Made by a program: the position numbers and the translations under genes. Source: Serinicoccus kebangsaanensis (GTDB lineage: Bacteria > Actinomycetota > Actinomycetes > Actinomycetales > Dermatophilaceae). Taken from it: DNA of 64,000 bases. The notes beneath the pieces are model-generated. The model was not told the origin of the DNA, made no database searches, and saw nothing but the letters and a program-made list of their open reading frames with translations. The stretch is from NCBI RefSeq assembly GCF_008919445.1, contig NZ_VSLG01000012.1, positions 47,135 to 111,134 on the forward strand, read 5' to 3'. Below are positions 42,976-51,913 of the stretch, one piece after another. Positions within the stretch are counted from its first letter, which is position 1, and the number at the start of each line of letters is the position of its first letter.

Positions 42976-44205
42976 ATGGCCAAGCACGACATCCCGGTGG
43001 GTCCCGGCGCGACCGACGGCTTCTACGGCAGCTTCGGTGGCAGCTTCTATCCAGAGCGCGCCTCGGCAGCGCTGACCGAACTGGCGGACGCCTACGGTCG
43101 GTTGCGCACGTCGACGCCCTTTCTGGAGCAGCTCTCCCGAGTCCGAGCAACCTTTCAAGGCAGGCCTACACCGATCCACCACCTCAGGAGATTGTCGGCT
43201 GCGACGGGTGGCGCTCAGATCTACGTCAAGCGAGAAGATCTCAACCACACGGGAGCGCACAAGATCAATCACTGCGTGGGGTTCGCTCTCCTGGCGCGGG
43301 AGATGGGGAAGAGCCGGCTCATCGCTGAGACCGGCGCGGGACAGCACGGTGTCGGACTCGCTGCGGCCGCGGCGTACTTCGGCCTGGAGTGTGAGATCCA
43401 CATCGGTGACACCGACAACGTCAAGGTCGCCCTGAACGTGTCGCAGATGGAACTGCTCGGCGCGCGGGTGGTGTCGACCGGCGCGGGTCAGTCCGCGCTC
43501 AAGGAGGCCAGCGACGCTGCGTTCACCTCGTACCTCCGCAACCACGAGACCGCGCTGTACGCGATCGGCTCGGCCATCGGACCGCACCCGTTTCCGATGA
43601 TCGTCAGGGACTTCCAGTCGGTGATCGGCACGGAGGCACGCGCCCAGTTCACGGCACTCACAGGCGGGCCGCCCGACCACGTCGTGGCCTGTGTCGCGGG
43701 CGGTTCCAACGCGCTCGGGATCTTCTCCGCATTCACTGCTGATCTCGACGTGCGTCTCCACGCGGTCGAGCCACTAGGCAGGTCGGCGGCACCCGGCCAG
43801 CACGGCGCGACGCTGACCTACGGCCGCCCTGGAAGGATCCACGGCTCGGACACTCTGGTCTTGCAGGACGGCAACGACCAGCCGCTCCCCGTGTCGTCCA
43901 TCGCTTCAGGCCTCGTCTATCCGGGCGTTGGTCCGGAGATGGCGATGCTGGTCGACACCGGCAGGGTGGGGGTGTCGACGGTGTCCGACGCGGAGGCCCT
44001 GGAGATGTTCGTCCGTCTCGCCCGACTGGAGGGCATCATCGCCGCTCTGGAGTCCGTCCACGCCGTCCATCACGCTACGCGGCTCGCTGCGGAGCTTCCG
44101 TCGGACCAGAGTGTCCTCGTGAACCTGTCCGGCCGTGGCGACAAGGACGCAGGTGCCGTCCTGGAGCTGGTGTTGCCCGCTCGAGACGACGAGTCGAGAG
44201 GTTGA
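42976..44205 (+). CDS. trpB: Tryptophan synthase beta chain, stand-alone
   Basis: This 409-residue PLP enzyme joins indole with serine. The PLP lysine motif LNHTGAHKINH, GAGQHGVG and the phosphate-binding CVAGGSNALG are intact. The ATG at 42976 is eight bases after GGAGG; an in-frame ATG five codons upstream is possible. No trpA or other trp gene is nearby, so it probably acts on free indole or another partner. Codon use is less GC-biased than the left-hand neighbours (TTT, TAT, CAA codons), which hints at transfer. An AraC gene converges with it. Confidence 0.93.
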   Translation: MAKHDIPVGPGATDGFYGSFGGSFYPERASAALTELADAYGRLRTSTPFLEQLSRVRATFQGRPTPIHHLRRLSAATGGAQIYVKREDLNHTGAHKINHCVGFALLAREMGKSRLIAETGAGQHGVGLAAAAAYFGLECEIHIGDTDNVKVALNVSQMELLGARVVSTGAGQSALKEASDAAFTSYLRNHETALYAIGSAIGPHPFPMIVRDFQSVIGTEARAQFTALTGGPPDHVVACVAGGSNALGIFSAFTADLDVRLHAVEPLGRSAAPGQHGATLTYGRPGRIHGSDTLVLQDGNDQPLPVSSIASGLVYPGVGPEMAMLVDTGRVGVSTVSDAEALEMFVRLARLEGIIAALESVHAVHHATRLAAELPSDQSVLVNLSGRGDKDAGAVLELVLPARDDESRG

Positions 44206-44230
44206 CGCATCGGCGTGCCGGGCGAGGCCC

Positions 44231-45004
44231 TCAGCGGTGCGGGTCTGCCCGGATCCCGCGAGCCAGCACGCCGGGAGGGACCCCGAACACCTTCTTGAAC
44301 TCGCGGGTGAGGTGCGCCTGGTCTGCGAAGCCTGCCCCGGCGGCGGCATCGGCCAACGTCTGACCGTCGAGCACGAGGGACAGAGCGCTGGAGACGAGTA
44401 CCTGCCGTGAGTAGCGCTGGGGTGGCATGCCGGCCCGAGCATGGAACTCGCGGATCAGGCGGCTCGTGCCGGTCCGGAGCTCGGTGGCGAGCCGGCTCGG
44501 GGAGGTCAGTTCCGTCGGTGACCGGTGGATCCGGTCGAGCGCGTCGACGGTCAGGGGAGGCATGGCGTGCGGCCGCCTCGAGGTCTCGCACAGGGACAGC
44601 AGTGCTCGTAGCGCTTGGGTCTTCACCCCCGGGGTGGCCGTCGAGCTCGACATTGCACTCGTCCAGCGCGCGGTTTCACGGCTATGACGGATGACGTCCG
44701 TGGTGATCGTCGGGCTCCGGCCCCATGTTCTGGGCCACAGGACCTGGGAGGGGTAGTAGGTCTCGAACAGCGTGCCGCTCTCGAGACTTGAACCGGAGTG
44801 GACCTCGTAGGCGTTGACGAAGAACACATCGCCGCTCTGGACGACCAACGCGTGGCGGCGCGTCCGTACCTCGGCTGCCCCGCGCCTGACCACGACGACC
44901 GAGGGGAAGGCGTGAACGTGGGGATCGAAGCGCAGCGCGGAACCACGGGCGTGAAGGAACTCCGAGCGGCGGTAGGAGAAGTCCAGGTCGGCCACCGTGG
45001 TCAT
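44231..45004 (-). CDS. AraC family transcriptional regulator
   Basis: This 257-residue regulator has an N-terminal cupin-like sensing domain (FDPHVHAFPSVVVVRRGAAE) and a C-terminal pair of helix-turn-helices (LATELRTGTSRLIREFHARA and GFADQAHLTREFKKVFG). It starts at the ATG 45004; an ATG ten codons upstream is possible. It converges with trpB; control of trpB is possible but unproven. Confidence 0.87.
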   Translation of the reverse strand: MTTVADLDFSYRRSEFLHARGSALRFDPHVHAFPSVVVVRRGAAEVRTRRHALVVQSGDVFFVNAYEVHSGSSLESGTLFETYYPSQVLWPRTWGRSPTITTDVIRHSRETARWTSAMSSSTATPGVKTQALRALLSLCETSRRPHAMPPLTVDALDRIHRSPTELTSPSRLATELRTGTSRLIREFHARAGMPPQRYSRQVLVSSALSLVLDGQTLADAAAGAGFADQAHLTREFKKVFGVPPGVLARGIRADPHR

Positions 45005-45095
45005 GAGGAGGATTCTGCCAGCGCGTCCCGTCATGACCTGCGTCCACGGGCGTCGGGACACCGCACCCCTGTGATCCGGACGTGAAGGAGCTCGC

Positions 45096-45539
45096 TCAGG
45101 CCTGCACGGGGCGGGTCATGTCGCGATCGCTACCGCCGGAGATCACGCTCAGCAGATCAGCCAGGGTCTCCTGCTGTCGCGGCGTCAAGCACCCAAGGGC
45201 CTCGTGCGGGAAGGAGAACGCCTCGGTGACCTCACGGTGAAGCATGGCGCCCGCCGATGTGATGTGAACGGTCTTCGACCGACGATCAAGGTGTCCGACG
45301 CGCCGGGTGACCAACCCCTTGGTCTCGAGCCGGTTGACGAGCTGAGTGACATTCGACGCGTCGCACAGGAGGTCCGTGGCGAGCTGACCCATGGTGCTGG
45401 GGCCATCCGAGACCGCCTTGAGGAGACAGGCCTGCGAGGCGCTGAGGCCACACACTCGGGCGGCGCGGTCGTAGGCAGCGTCGTAGGCGTAGACGAAGTC
45501 CCACATCGTCTTCGCCACATCACTCACCGAAGCGCTCAC
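45096..45539 (-). CDS. MarR family repressor, divergent from an NmrA-like gene
   Basis: This 147-residue winged-helix protein has LSASQACLLKAVSDGPST, recognition segment DASNVTQLVNRLETKGLVTR and the wing HLDRRSKTVHITSAG. The GTG at 45539 is seven bases from TACAGT, fixing a leaderless start. Two direct operator-like repeats lie between it and the divergent NmrA gene, so it probably represses both. A family member that senses phenolic or quinone stress is likely. Confidence 0.87.
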   Translation of the reverse strand: MSASVSDVAKTMWDFVYAYDAAYDRAARVCGLSASQACLLKAVSDGPSTMGQLATDLLCDASNVTQLVNRLETKGLVTRRVGHLDRRSKTVHITSAGAMLHREVTEAFSFPHEALGCLTPRQQETLADLLSVISGGSDRDMTRPVQA

Positions 45540-45552
45540 GCGAAGCACTGTA
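45540..45552 (-). promoter_or_regulatory. Leaderless promoter of the divergent marR gene
   Basis: TACAGT (45547-45552, minus strand) with a seven-base gap to GTG at 45539. Confidence 0.5.
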
Positions 45553-45553
45553 G

Positions 45554-45609
45554 TTGATCCAGTAAACGAACTGTGCTTACCTCGAGGCACATGCTTGATT
45601 CACTCAACG
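45554..45609. promoter_or_regulatory. Paired operators for MarR (TTGATCCAGTAAACG type)
   Basis: TTGATCCAGTAAACG (45554-45568) and TTGATTCACTCAACG (45595-45609) match at 12 of 15 positions and each is a quasi-palindrome (TTGA-N5-TCAA in the second). One overlaps the marR promoter and the other the NmrA promoter. Confidence 0.6.
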
Positions 45610-45637
45610 ATCGTGCCGAGGGCACGGAGGAGGCGAC

Positions 45638-46492
45638 ATGCGCAGGGTTCTCGTGACGGGTGTCCGGGCCAAGACCGGGGCACCCTTGGCGGACGTGCTG
45701 TCCGCCCGAGGCGACGTCCACGTTCGCGGCGGTACCCGCGACCCTTCCGGCGTGGACCTCGCGAACGTCCAGGCCGTGCCGTTCGGCTGGGATGACCACG
45801 ACACCTGGGGGAGTGCTCTCAACGGTGTCGACGCTGTCTTCGTGGTGCGTCCTGACCGGGAGGACACTCCCGAGTTGATCTCGCGCTTTCTCCGGTCTTC
45901 CGACCCACAGCTCCATGTCGTGCTGCTGTCGGAGGTCGACGGCGGCTACTTCGGCGAGGAGGAGTGGGCTCCGCGCGTTGAGCGAGCAGTGCACGAGAGC
46001 GGGCGGACGTGGACGGTCTTGCGCCCGACGTGGTTCATGCAGGTCTTCAGTGACTCCCGCTTCATGCTCGACGACGTCGTGCAGCGTGGTGTCCTGGCCT
46101 TCCCCAGCGCGGGACAGTCAGTGTCGTGGATCGACGCGAGGGACATCGCCGCGGTCGCAGAGCGCGCCCTGACCGAGGATGGGCACCAGGGGCGCACGTA
46201 CGAGCTGTCGGGTCCGGAGGCGTTGTCGCTACCCGAGACCGCTCGACAGCTCGCTGGAGCACTGGATCGGCCGGTGCAGCACGTGGAGATCACCCTGGAC
46301 GAGGCGTTGGAAGGCACGACGGGCTTCGCACGCCAGAACGACGCGGGCGCACTGGAACGGGTCCGTCTCGGTATGGCCGGCACCGTCACGCAGGACGTGC
46401 AGGCCGTGACCGGGCGCCGCGCGAGGACCTTTGCCGAGTTCCTGCACGAGGACGCGGCGTTCAGGCCAGCGTCCGAGTGGCGCCGCGGATGA
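45638..46492 (+). CDS. NmrA/SDR-type NAD(P)-binding protein
   Basis: This 284-residue protein has an N-terminal Rossmann fold (VLVTGVRAKTGAPLADVL) in the style of NmrA or azoreductase-like atypical SDRs, plus VVLLSEVDGGYFGEEEW and RPTWFMQVF. GGAGG lies before the ATG at 45638. It is paired with a divergent MarR, as many stress-inducible oxidoreductases are. Its last 32 bases overlap, in antisense, the 3' end of the FtsX gene. Confidence 0.85.
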   Translation: MRRVLVTGVRAKTGAPLADVLSARGDVHVRGGTRDPSGVDLANVQAVPFGWDDHDTWGSALNGVDAVFVVRPDREDTPELISRFLRSSDPQLHVVLLSEVDGGYFGEEEWAPRVERAVHESGRTWTVLRPTWFMQVFSDSRFMLDDVVQRGVLAFPSAGQSVSWIDARDIAAVAERALTEDGHQGRTYELSGPEALSLPETARQLAGALDRPVQHVEITLDEALEGTTGFARQNDAGALERVRLGMAGTVTQDVQAVTGRRARTFAEFLHEDAAFRPASEWRRG

Positions 46493-48389
46493 CTCGCACT
46501 CCTGCGGGGACCGACGCGAGGAGGGGCAGGGCGATGACCACGCAGCTGAGAGCGGCCACCGTGGCGAGATCGACCACGGGAAGCGTGGCACCCAAGAGAC
46601 CGAGGCTGACCCCAAGGATCCCCGGGAGGACCGTGACGGCACCGATCACCCATGCCGCGGCCCCTGTGGCGAAGGACTCGAGGACGGTCGTGGACACGAG
46701 TTGCCGACGCGTGGCACCGGTGCGGTGAAGCAGGGCGAACTCGCGGCGACGGCCCAGGGTCGTCAGCACGAGTGCATTGGCCGCCCCCAGGGTCACGAAG
46801 GCCAGCAGCATGAGCAGCAGCAAGGTCTCCAACCGTTGCTCGGCCATGTCCGGTGTCGTCGACGACCCGACGTAGTCCTCGGTGGTGGTCACCGGCAGGC
46901 CCAGGGCGTCGATCGCGGCGGCGAGGCGCGCCGTGCCGGCCGCGTCTCCGGACGTTCCGCCGACGAGCAGCGTCGTCCCCAGTGCCTGCGCCTCGTGGTC
47001 CCGGGCGGTGGAGTCACCGATCAGGTACGGGCCTAGGCCGAGCCCACGGTCGAAGACCGCGACGACGGTGAACGAGTGCTGTCCGTCGGGGAGGCGCATC
47101 TCGAGGCTGTCGCCGACGAAGGCCCCGGTCTCCAGGGCGGCGTCGGAGCTGACCGCGATCGTGTCCGGCCCGGAGAGCTGGCTGAGCGACCCGGACGAGA
47201 CCGCAGGATCGAGCAAGGACGCCGGAGCGTCCGGGGAGACGACGCGGAGCCCCACTGTCTCCCAGGCGAGGCCGGCGAGGTCCTCGTCGTCGATGCGGAC
47301 CTGCGCCGGCGTGCTCGAGAGCGAGGTGGTCTCCCGGACGCCTGGCATCGCAGCAACACGGTTGGCACTCCCCGTCGGCAGGGGGGACCCGCCGCCGACG
47401 ACGATGTCGGCGCGGAGGGAGGCATCGAGCTGCTGTTGAGTGGCGCGGGCCAGTGCGGCATCCGTGCTCGTCTGGATCACGCCGGTCGACATGACGAGGG
47501 CGAGCGGCACGACGACGGCTGCGAGGCGTCGCGAGAACCCTCGTAGGTTGTGGGCGGCCAGCTGCGTCGGCGGGTGGCTGTGGCTTCGTAGCAACGGCGT
47601 GAGCCTGTCGACCGACCAGCCCACGAGAGCAGGTCCGGCGAGGGCGGCGGCGCCGACGAGCAGAAGGGCGGACGATGCCGCTGCCGCGCTGCCGATCACT
47701 CCGGGCACGACGAGGGGTGTGAAGGCGGCGGCCAGGCCGAGCACCGCGGTGCCGGCCGCGGCGACGCGACGTCGGGTCCCGAGCGGGCCCTCCTCGGCCG
47801 CCGAGTCCCGGACGGCTGCGGTCGGGGACTGGCGGAGGGTCTCGCGCGCGGCCAGCCAACCCCCGGCGAGGGCGGTGGGCAGGAGCGCAGCCACGGCGCC
47901 GAGGACTGGGAGCGGTGAGAGGACCGGCCCGGTGCCCGGCTCGAGCAGTCCGGCGTTCACGAGGACGGGGGTCAGGGCCCGGGCGAGCGCCAGCCCCGGC
48001 AGTGCCCCGAGGGGCACGGCCACCAGGCCGACCTGGAGGGCCTCCTTCGCGATGATGCCCCGCACCTGGGCGCGGGTCGCACCGACGGCCCGGAGGAGGG
48101 CGAACTCCTGGCGGCGTTGGCGTAGGGCGAGGGACACGGTCGTGGCCACGACGATGAGGACCACGACGAGCGCCGTGCCCGCGAAGGAGGAGGCGAGCGC
48201 GGTGAGCTGGGCTCCGGCGAGCGCCTGGGGCGACAGCGGACTGCCGGAGCCGACGCGCAGTCCGGTCTCCAGGAGGACTCCGGTGATCGTGAGGAGGGTC
48301 GCGGCCAGCCCGAGGGCGAGGGCGGTGCCGGCGAGTCCGCCGCGGTGTGCGCGGGCGCCGGCCTTGGCGAGGGTCCACATGGTGCTCAC
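46461..48389 (-). CDS. ABC transporter permease, FtsX/MacB type
   Basis: This 642-residue membrane protein has two FtsX-type modules of four helices, around residues 14-260 and 440-640 (ALRQRRQEFALLRAVGATRAQV and LTTLGRRREFALLHRTGATR are the coupling loops). An external domain lies between. The start is GTG, overlapping the stop of the ATPase gene (GTGA). Such exporters expel antimicrobial peptides or lipoproteins. Its kinase-regulator pair lies upstream in the same direction. Confidence 0.9.
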   Translation of the reverse strand: MSTMWTLAKAGARAHRGGLAGTALALGLAATLLTITGVLLETGLRVGSGSPLSPQALAGAQLTALASSFAGTALVVVLIVVATTVSLALRQRRQEFALLRAVGATRAQVRGIIAKEALQVGLVAVPLGALPGLALARALTPVLVNAGLLEPGTGPVLSPLPVLGAVAALLPTALAGGWLAARETLRQSPTAAVRDSAAEEGPLGTRRRVAAAGTAVLGLAAAFTPLVVPGVIGSAAAASSALLLVGAAALAGPALVGWSVDRLTPLLRSHSHPPTQLAAHNLRGFSRRLAAVVVPLALVMSTGVIQTSTDAALARATQQQLDASLRADIVVGGGSPLPTGSANRVAAMPGVRETTSLSSTPAQVRIDDEDLAGLAWETVGLRVVSPDAPASLLDPAVSSGSLSQLSGPDTIAVSSDAALETGAFVGDSLEMRLPDGQHSFTVVAVFDRGLGLGPYLIGDSTARDHEAQALGTTLLVGGTSGDAAGTARLAAAIDALGLPVTTTEDYVGSSTTPDMAEQRLETLLLLMLLAFVTLGAANALVLTTLGRRREFALLHRTGATRRQLVSTTVLESFATGAAAWVIGAVTVLPGILGVSLGLLGATLPVVDLATVAALSCVVIALPLLASVPAGVRVIRGATRTLA

Positions 48390-49138
48390 CGGCCGATCGC
48401 GAGCAGACGGGTGGTGACCTGCTCGGCAGTGGCTCCGGCCTCGTCGTGGACGACCAGGCCGTCGGCGAGGTACAGCACCCGGTCGGCGGTCGCCGCCACC
48501 TGCGCGTCGTGGGTGACGACGACGACCGTCTGCCCGAACCGTCGGGCGGTGGCACGGAGCACGCCGAGGACGTGGGCACCGGTGCGGGAGTCCAGGGCAC
48601 CGGTCGGCTCGTCGGCGAACACGACCGCAGGACGTGTGACGAGCGCCCGGGCGATCGCCACCCGTTGTGCCTGCCCACCGGAGAGCTCGCCGGGGCGTCG
48701 CGCCACGAGGTCCGCGAGCCCGAGGGCATCGACGAGCTGGTCGACCCAGACAGGGTCCGTCTCGCGACCGGCGAGGACGAGGGGAAGGCAGATGTTGTCG
48801 AGCACGCCGAGGTGGGGGATGAGGTTGTATGCCTGGAAGACGAAGCCGACGTGCTCCCTGCGGTACCGGGTGAGACCGTCGGCGGACAGGCCCGTCGTGT
48901 CCTGGCTGCCGATGACCACCCGCCCGGAGGTCGGGACGTCGAGGCCGGCGGCGACGTTGAGCAAGGTGGACTTGCCCGACCCGGACTGGCCCACGACGGA
49001 GGTCATCGAGCCGGAAGGCAGGGTGAGGGTGACTCCCCGCAGGGCAGCCACGGGTTGGGCGCCGCCGGGATAGGTCTTGTGGACGTCAACGAGACGTAGC
49101 GCGGTGGAGGTGGAGACGTCGTACGCGGTGGTGGTCAT
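48386..49138 (-). CDS. ABC transporter ATP-binding protein, MacB type
   Basis: This 250-residue ATPase has Walker A VGQSGSGKSTLLN, signature LSGGQAQRVAIARAL, Walker B AVVFADEPTGALDSRTG and switch VVVTHDAQVA. It belongs to the LolD/MacB group that pairs with FtsX-type permeases, and overlaps its permease gene by GTGA. The ATG at 49138 gives a normal N-terminus. Confidence 0.93.
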   Translation of the reverse strand: MTTTAYDVSTSTALRLVDVHKTYPGGAQPVAALRGVTLTLPSGSMTSVVGQSGSGKSTLLNVAAGLDVPTSGRVVIGSQDTTGLSADGLTRYRREHVGFVFQAYNLIPHLGVLDNICLPLVLAGRETDPVWVDQLVDALGLADLVARRPGELSGGQAQRVAIARALVTRPAVVFADEPTGALDSRTGAHVLGVLRATARRFGQTVVVVTHDAQVAATADRVLYLADGLVVHDEAGATAEQVTTRLLAIGR

Positions 49139-49232
49139 GACAGTGGTCGCTCCTGGTGGGGGTGTCGGTCACCACCGACGCTAGGGAGCGGGGGAGTGTG
49201 GGGCGAGCCGCCAAGGATGGAGCCGCGCGGAT

Positions 49233-49931
49233 TCATCCTTTCGGTGGAGGGCCCGGCCCGCCTCCGGTGTCGCCGACCGTGACCACCCCGCTCTGGTAGG
49301 CCCACACGACGGCCTGGAGGCGTGAGGTGACACCGAGCTTCGGCATCATCCGGGCCAGGTGGGACTTGACGGTGGAGACCTCCAGGACGAGGGTTCGCGC
49401 GATGTCCTCGTTGGACAGGCCCTCGGCGAGGAGCAGGAGGATGTCGGTCTCCCGCGGGGTGAGCACGTCGCTGGCCCGCGACGCGGTCACCGGTTGGGTC
49501 CGTCGGCGTTCGACGAGCTCGCCGATGACCCGTCGGGTCAGGCCGTCGGCGATGGTCCCTTGCCCGGCGGCGACGGAGCGAATGGCTGCGATGACCTCGT
49601 CCGGCTCCGCGTCCTTGAGGAGGAAGCCGGAGGCGCCCGCCTCGAGCGCCCCGAACAGGTGCTCGTCGGTGTCGAAGGTCGTGAGGACGAGGACGGGGAT
49701 GCGGGGGGAGGCGTCGGGTCCGGCCAGCTCCCGGGTGGCGGCGATGCCGTCGCGACGCGGCATCCGGATGTCGAGACACGCGACGTGTGGACGCTCGGTC
49801 CGCGCCCGCTCCACCGCCTCGACGCCGTCGGCGGCGGTCGCCACGACGTCGATGTCAGGCTCCGAGGACAGCAGCGCGGAGAGACCGGCGCGCACCAGGG
49901 GCTCGTCATCAGCCACCAGGACGCGGATCAT
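49233..49931 (-). CDS. NarL-family response regulator of the ABC exporter
   Basis: This 232-residue regulator has receiver motifs VLVADDEP, LDIRMPR and FLLKDAEP, and a LuxR helix-turn-helix (LLLLAEGLSNEDIARTLVL). It overlaps the kinase stop (ATGA). It lies upstream of the ABC pair and probably activates it. Confidence 0.92.
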   Translation of the reverse strand: MIRVLVADDEPLVRAGLSALLSSEPDIDVVATAADGVEAVERARTERPHVACLDIRMPRRDGIAATRELAGPDASPRIPVLVLTTFDTDEHLFGALEAGASGFLLKDAEPDEVIAAIRSVAAGQGTIADGLTRRVIGELVERRRTQPVTASRASDVLTPRETDILLLLAEGLSNEDIARTLVLEVSTVKSHLARMMPKLGVTSRLQAVVWAYQSGVVTVGDTGGGPGPPPKG

Positions 49932-51184
49932 CCCTGGGTCTCCGCATCCTCATGTCCGGGCGGGTCGCCTGGCAGGGAGAGGTTCACGCACCACCCACCG
50001 TCGTCGGTCGGGCCGTAGGACAGGCGTGCTCCGGTGAGACTGGCACGCTCTCGCATTCCCACGAGACCGTAGCCCGTGCCCGGCGGTGTCGGGTCGTCGG
50101 CTGGCGCCCGGTGGTTGACCACCCGGATGCGGGTCGTGTGGGCATCCCGCGTGTCGAGTATGACCTCGCACCGGGCGCCGGGAGCGTGCCTGGCGGCGTT
50201 GACCAGCGACTCCTGGACGGTGCGGTAGGCGCCGAACTGGGCCAGGGGGCCCACCCGGCCGTCGAGGACATCGCCGGATCCGGGACCGAGAACGGTGAGC
50301 TCGACGTCGGTGCCCGCGCGCCGGGCGTGGTCCACGAGAGCAGGGAGGGAGGAGAGGGTCTCGGGGGCGGTTGTGCCCGCCGGTCCGTTGTCCTCGCGCA
50401 GGAGGGTCACGAGGCTGCGGAGGTCGCGCAGCATCGCCTTGCTCTGGTGGCGCACCTGCTCGACGGCCCGCTTCGCGCCCTCCGGGTCGGTGTCGATCTG
50501 GCGACCCAGAGCACCGGTCATGACCGTGATCCCGGACAGGTGGTGCGCGGCGATGTCGTGCAGCTCTCGTGCCGTCGCGGTCCGTTCCCGCGCGACCGCG
50601 ACCTGAACCAGGGCGTCGTGCTCGCGCACGACGGCCTGGGCCTGCGCGGCGCGGGCGGTGACGACATCGCGGCGGGCGGTGACGAACGCGGCCATCGCGA
50701 AGGGAAGGCCCACCGTCCCGACTCCCTGGACCACCGACGAGCCCAGGACCGCAGCGACGCTGCCGTCGTCGCTCCGTTGCACGAGCAGCTGTCCGGCACC
50801 GACGAGGATCGCCGCGAGAGCTGCCGCCCGGAGCGCTCGGGTCACCCCTTCGTGCAGGACGGCGCTGAACGCAGCGACGATGACCGCCACGGAGGTGATC
50901 CCCGTGGCCCCGTCCATCCCGGCGAGTGCCGCCACCGGGGCGCAGGCTGCGACGAGCACCAGGACCGACCGGGGGCCTCGTCGCCGCCACAGCAGGGCGA
51001 GGGACTGGACCGATCCCAGCGTGAGACCCACCCACCAGGCGGCATCCGCGACCTCCGGGAGCCGCGTGGTGAACGTGGGGTCGCTCGCCGCGATGAGCGG
51101 GAGGGAGAACAGCAGCGCCACGGTCACGCCCCACGAACCTGCGGCGATCAGGGCGTCGACCGCGCGGACCGGGTGGCTGGTCAT
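49928..51184 (-). CDS. NarL-type sensor histidine kinase
   Basis: This 418-residue kinase has an N-terminal set of six or so helices (about 10-170), a HisKA_3 helix with RELHDIAAHHLSGITVMTG and a short HATPase domain ending TGYGLVGMRERASL. The usual DxGxG box is degenerate, as in many DesK-like kinases. The ATG at 51184 overlaps the stop of a 21-codon upstream ORF (ATGA), which makes it the likely start. Confidence 0.87.
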   Translation of the reverse strand: MTSHPVRAVDALIAAGSWGVTVALLFSLPLIAASDPTFTTRLPEVADAAWWVGLTLGSVQSLALLWRRRGPRSVLVLVAACAPVAALAGMDGATGITSVAVIVAAFSAVLHEGVTRALRAAALAAILVGAGQLLVQRSDDGSVAAVLGSSVVQGVGTVGLPFAMAAFVTARRDVVTARAAQAQAVVREHDALVQVAVARERTATARELHDIAAHHLSGITVMTGALGRQIDTDPEGAKRAVEQVRHQSKAMLRDLRSLVTLLREDNGPAGTTAPETLSSLPALVDHARRAGTDVELTVLGPGSGDVLDGRVGPLAQFGAYRTVQESLVNAARHAPGARCEVILDTRDAHTTRIRVVNHRAPADDPTPPGTGYGLVGMRERASLTGARLSYGPTDDGGWCVNLSLPGDPPGHEDAETQG

Positions 51185-51246
51185 CCCGGGGCACCGCCGA
51201 CCGGCGGGCCGGCCCCCGGCATACACCGCCACCAGAGTGTCGTCAT
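51181..51246 (-). CDS. 21-codon leaderless upstream ORF coupled to the kinase
   Basis: The 21-residue product MTTLWWRCMPGAGPPVGGAP(G) starts at ATG 51246, which lies seven bases after a TAACCT -10 box. Its TGA overlaps the kinase ATG, so ribosomes ending the short ORF would restart on the kinase. It may be a coupling device, a leader peptide or chance. Confidence 0.45.
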   Translation of the reverse strand: MTTLWWRCMPGAGPPVGGAPG

Positions 51247-51259
51247 GGTCCAGAGGTTA
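51247..51259 (-). promoter_or_regulatory. Leaderless promoter of the kinase operon
   Basis: TAACCT (51254-51259, minus strand), seven bases before the ATG at 51246. Confidence 0.55.
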
Positions 51260-51277
51260 GGGGACGCGGCCGGAGCG

Positions 51278-51309
51278 GCGGGGTGCCGCTGAGAACGTCG
51301 GCACCCCGC
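51278..51309. terminator. Perfect 11-bp hairpin downstream of NIPSNAP
   Basis: GCGGGGTGCCG (51278-51288) and CGGCACCCCGC (51299-51309) pair perfectly with a ten-base loop. It follows the NIPSNAP stop on the minus strand and separates it from the kinase promoter. Confidence 0.65.
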
Positions 51310-51386
51310 CCGTCAGGCGCCGTGCCCGATGCGCGGCCCAGGTTCGGCTCGGAAACCACGCGTCGAGGACGCCACCGCCCGCGCGT

Positions 51387-51704
51387 TCAGCCAAGGGGCG
51401 ATCCCGCCACAGGCTCCAGCAAGAGGTCCTCCACGCCGAGGATCGCGTCGACATCGAAGCCCTCCATGTCGGCTGCCAGCTCCGGGCTAGCCACGTAGGC
51501 ATCGAGGAAGGCGTCGGGACGGACACCTTCCTCGAACGACAGAAGCGCGATCAGGCGATGCTGACCGTCTGCGTGCTGGGTCCAGAAGCCGTGGACGGTG
51601 GCACCGAACTTGGGCATGCTGGCGATGTGACGCGGCCAATGAACCGTCGCGTACTGGTGAAGTGCCTCGGCGGTGCTGAGGGTGTAGGTCTTGAGCTGGT
51701 ACAT
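51387..51704 (-). CDS. NIPSNAP family protein
   Basis: This 105-residue protein starts MYQLKTYTLSTAEALHQY and has HWPRHIASMPKFGATVHGFW, the usual NIPSNAP dimeric alpha/beta-barrel features. Function is unknown. It follows the SnoaL gene on the same strand after a hairpin, so it may be a separate unit. Confidence 0.82.
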   Translation of the reverse strand: MYQLKTYTLSTAEALHQYATVHWPRHIASMPKFGATVHGFWTQHADGQHRLIALLSFEEGVRPDAFLDAYVASPELAADMEGFDVDAILGVEDLLLEPVAGSPLG

Positions 51705-51831
51705 GGTGCGCTCCGTTCGAGTGTGTGGAGTGACGAGAAGGAGTTCGCGCGGAAGAGGCGCGGACCCAAGGGAAGGGGCCGGTTGGCCGTCGCACCAGTG
51801 GCTGCGTGGCGTCGCCGTGCGGTGGACCGAG

Positions 51832-51868
51832 GCACCACCAAGGCGCGCTGAAGGCGTCTTGGTGGTGC
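51832..51868. terminator. Perfect 11-bp hairpin between SnoaL and NIPSNAP genes
   Basis: GCACCACCAAG (51832-51842) and CTTGGTGGTGC (51858-51868) pair perfectly around a 15-base loop, downstream of the SnoaL gene on the minus strand. Confidence 0.65.
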
Positions 51869-51913
51869 TCTCGGACTACCGCGATGCTCGGTTCAGCGCG
51901 GTGCAGTCGTGAG

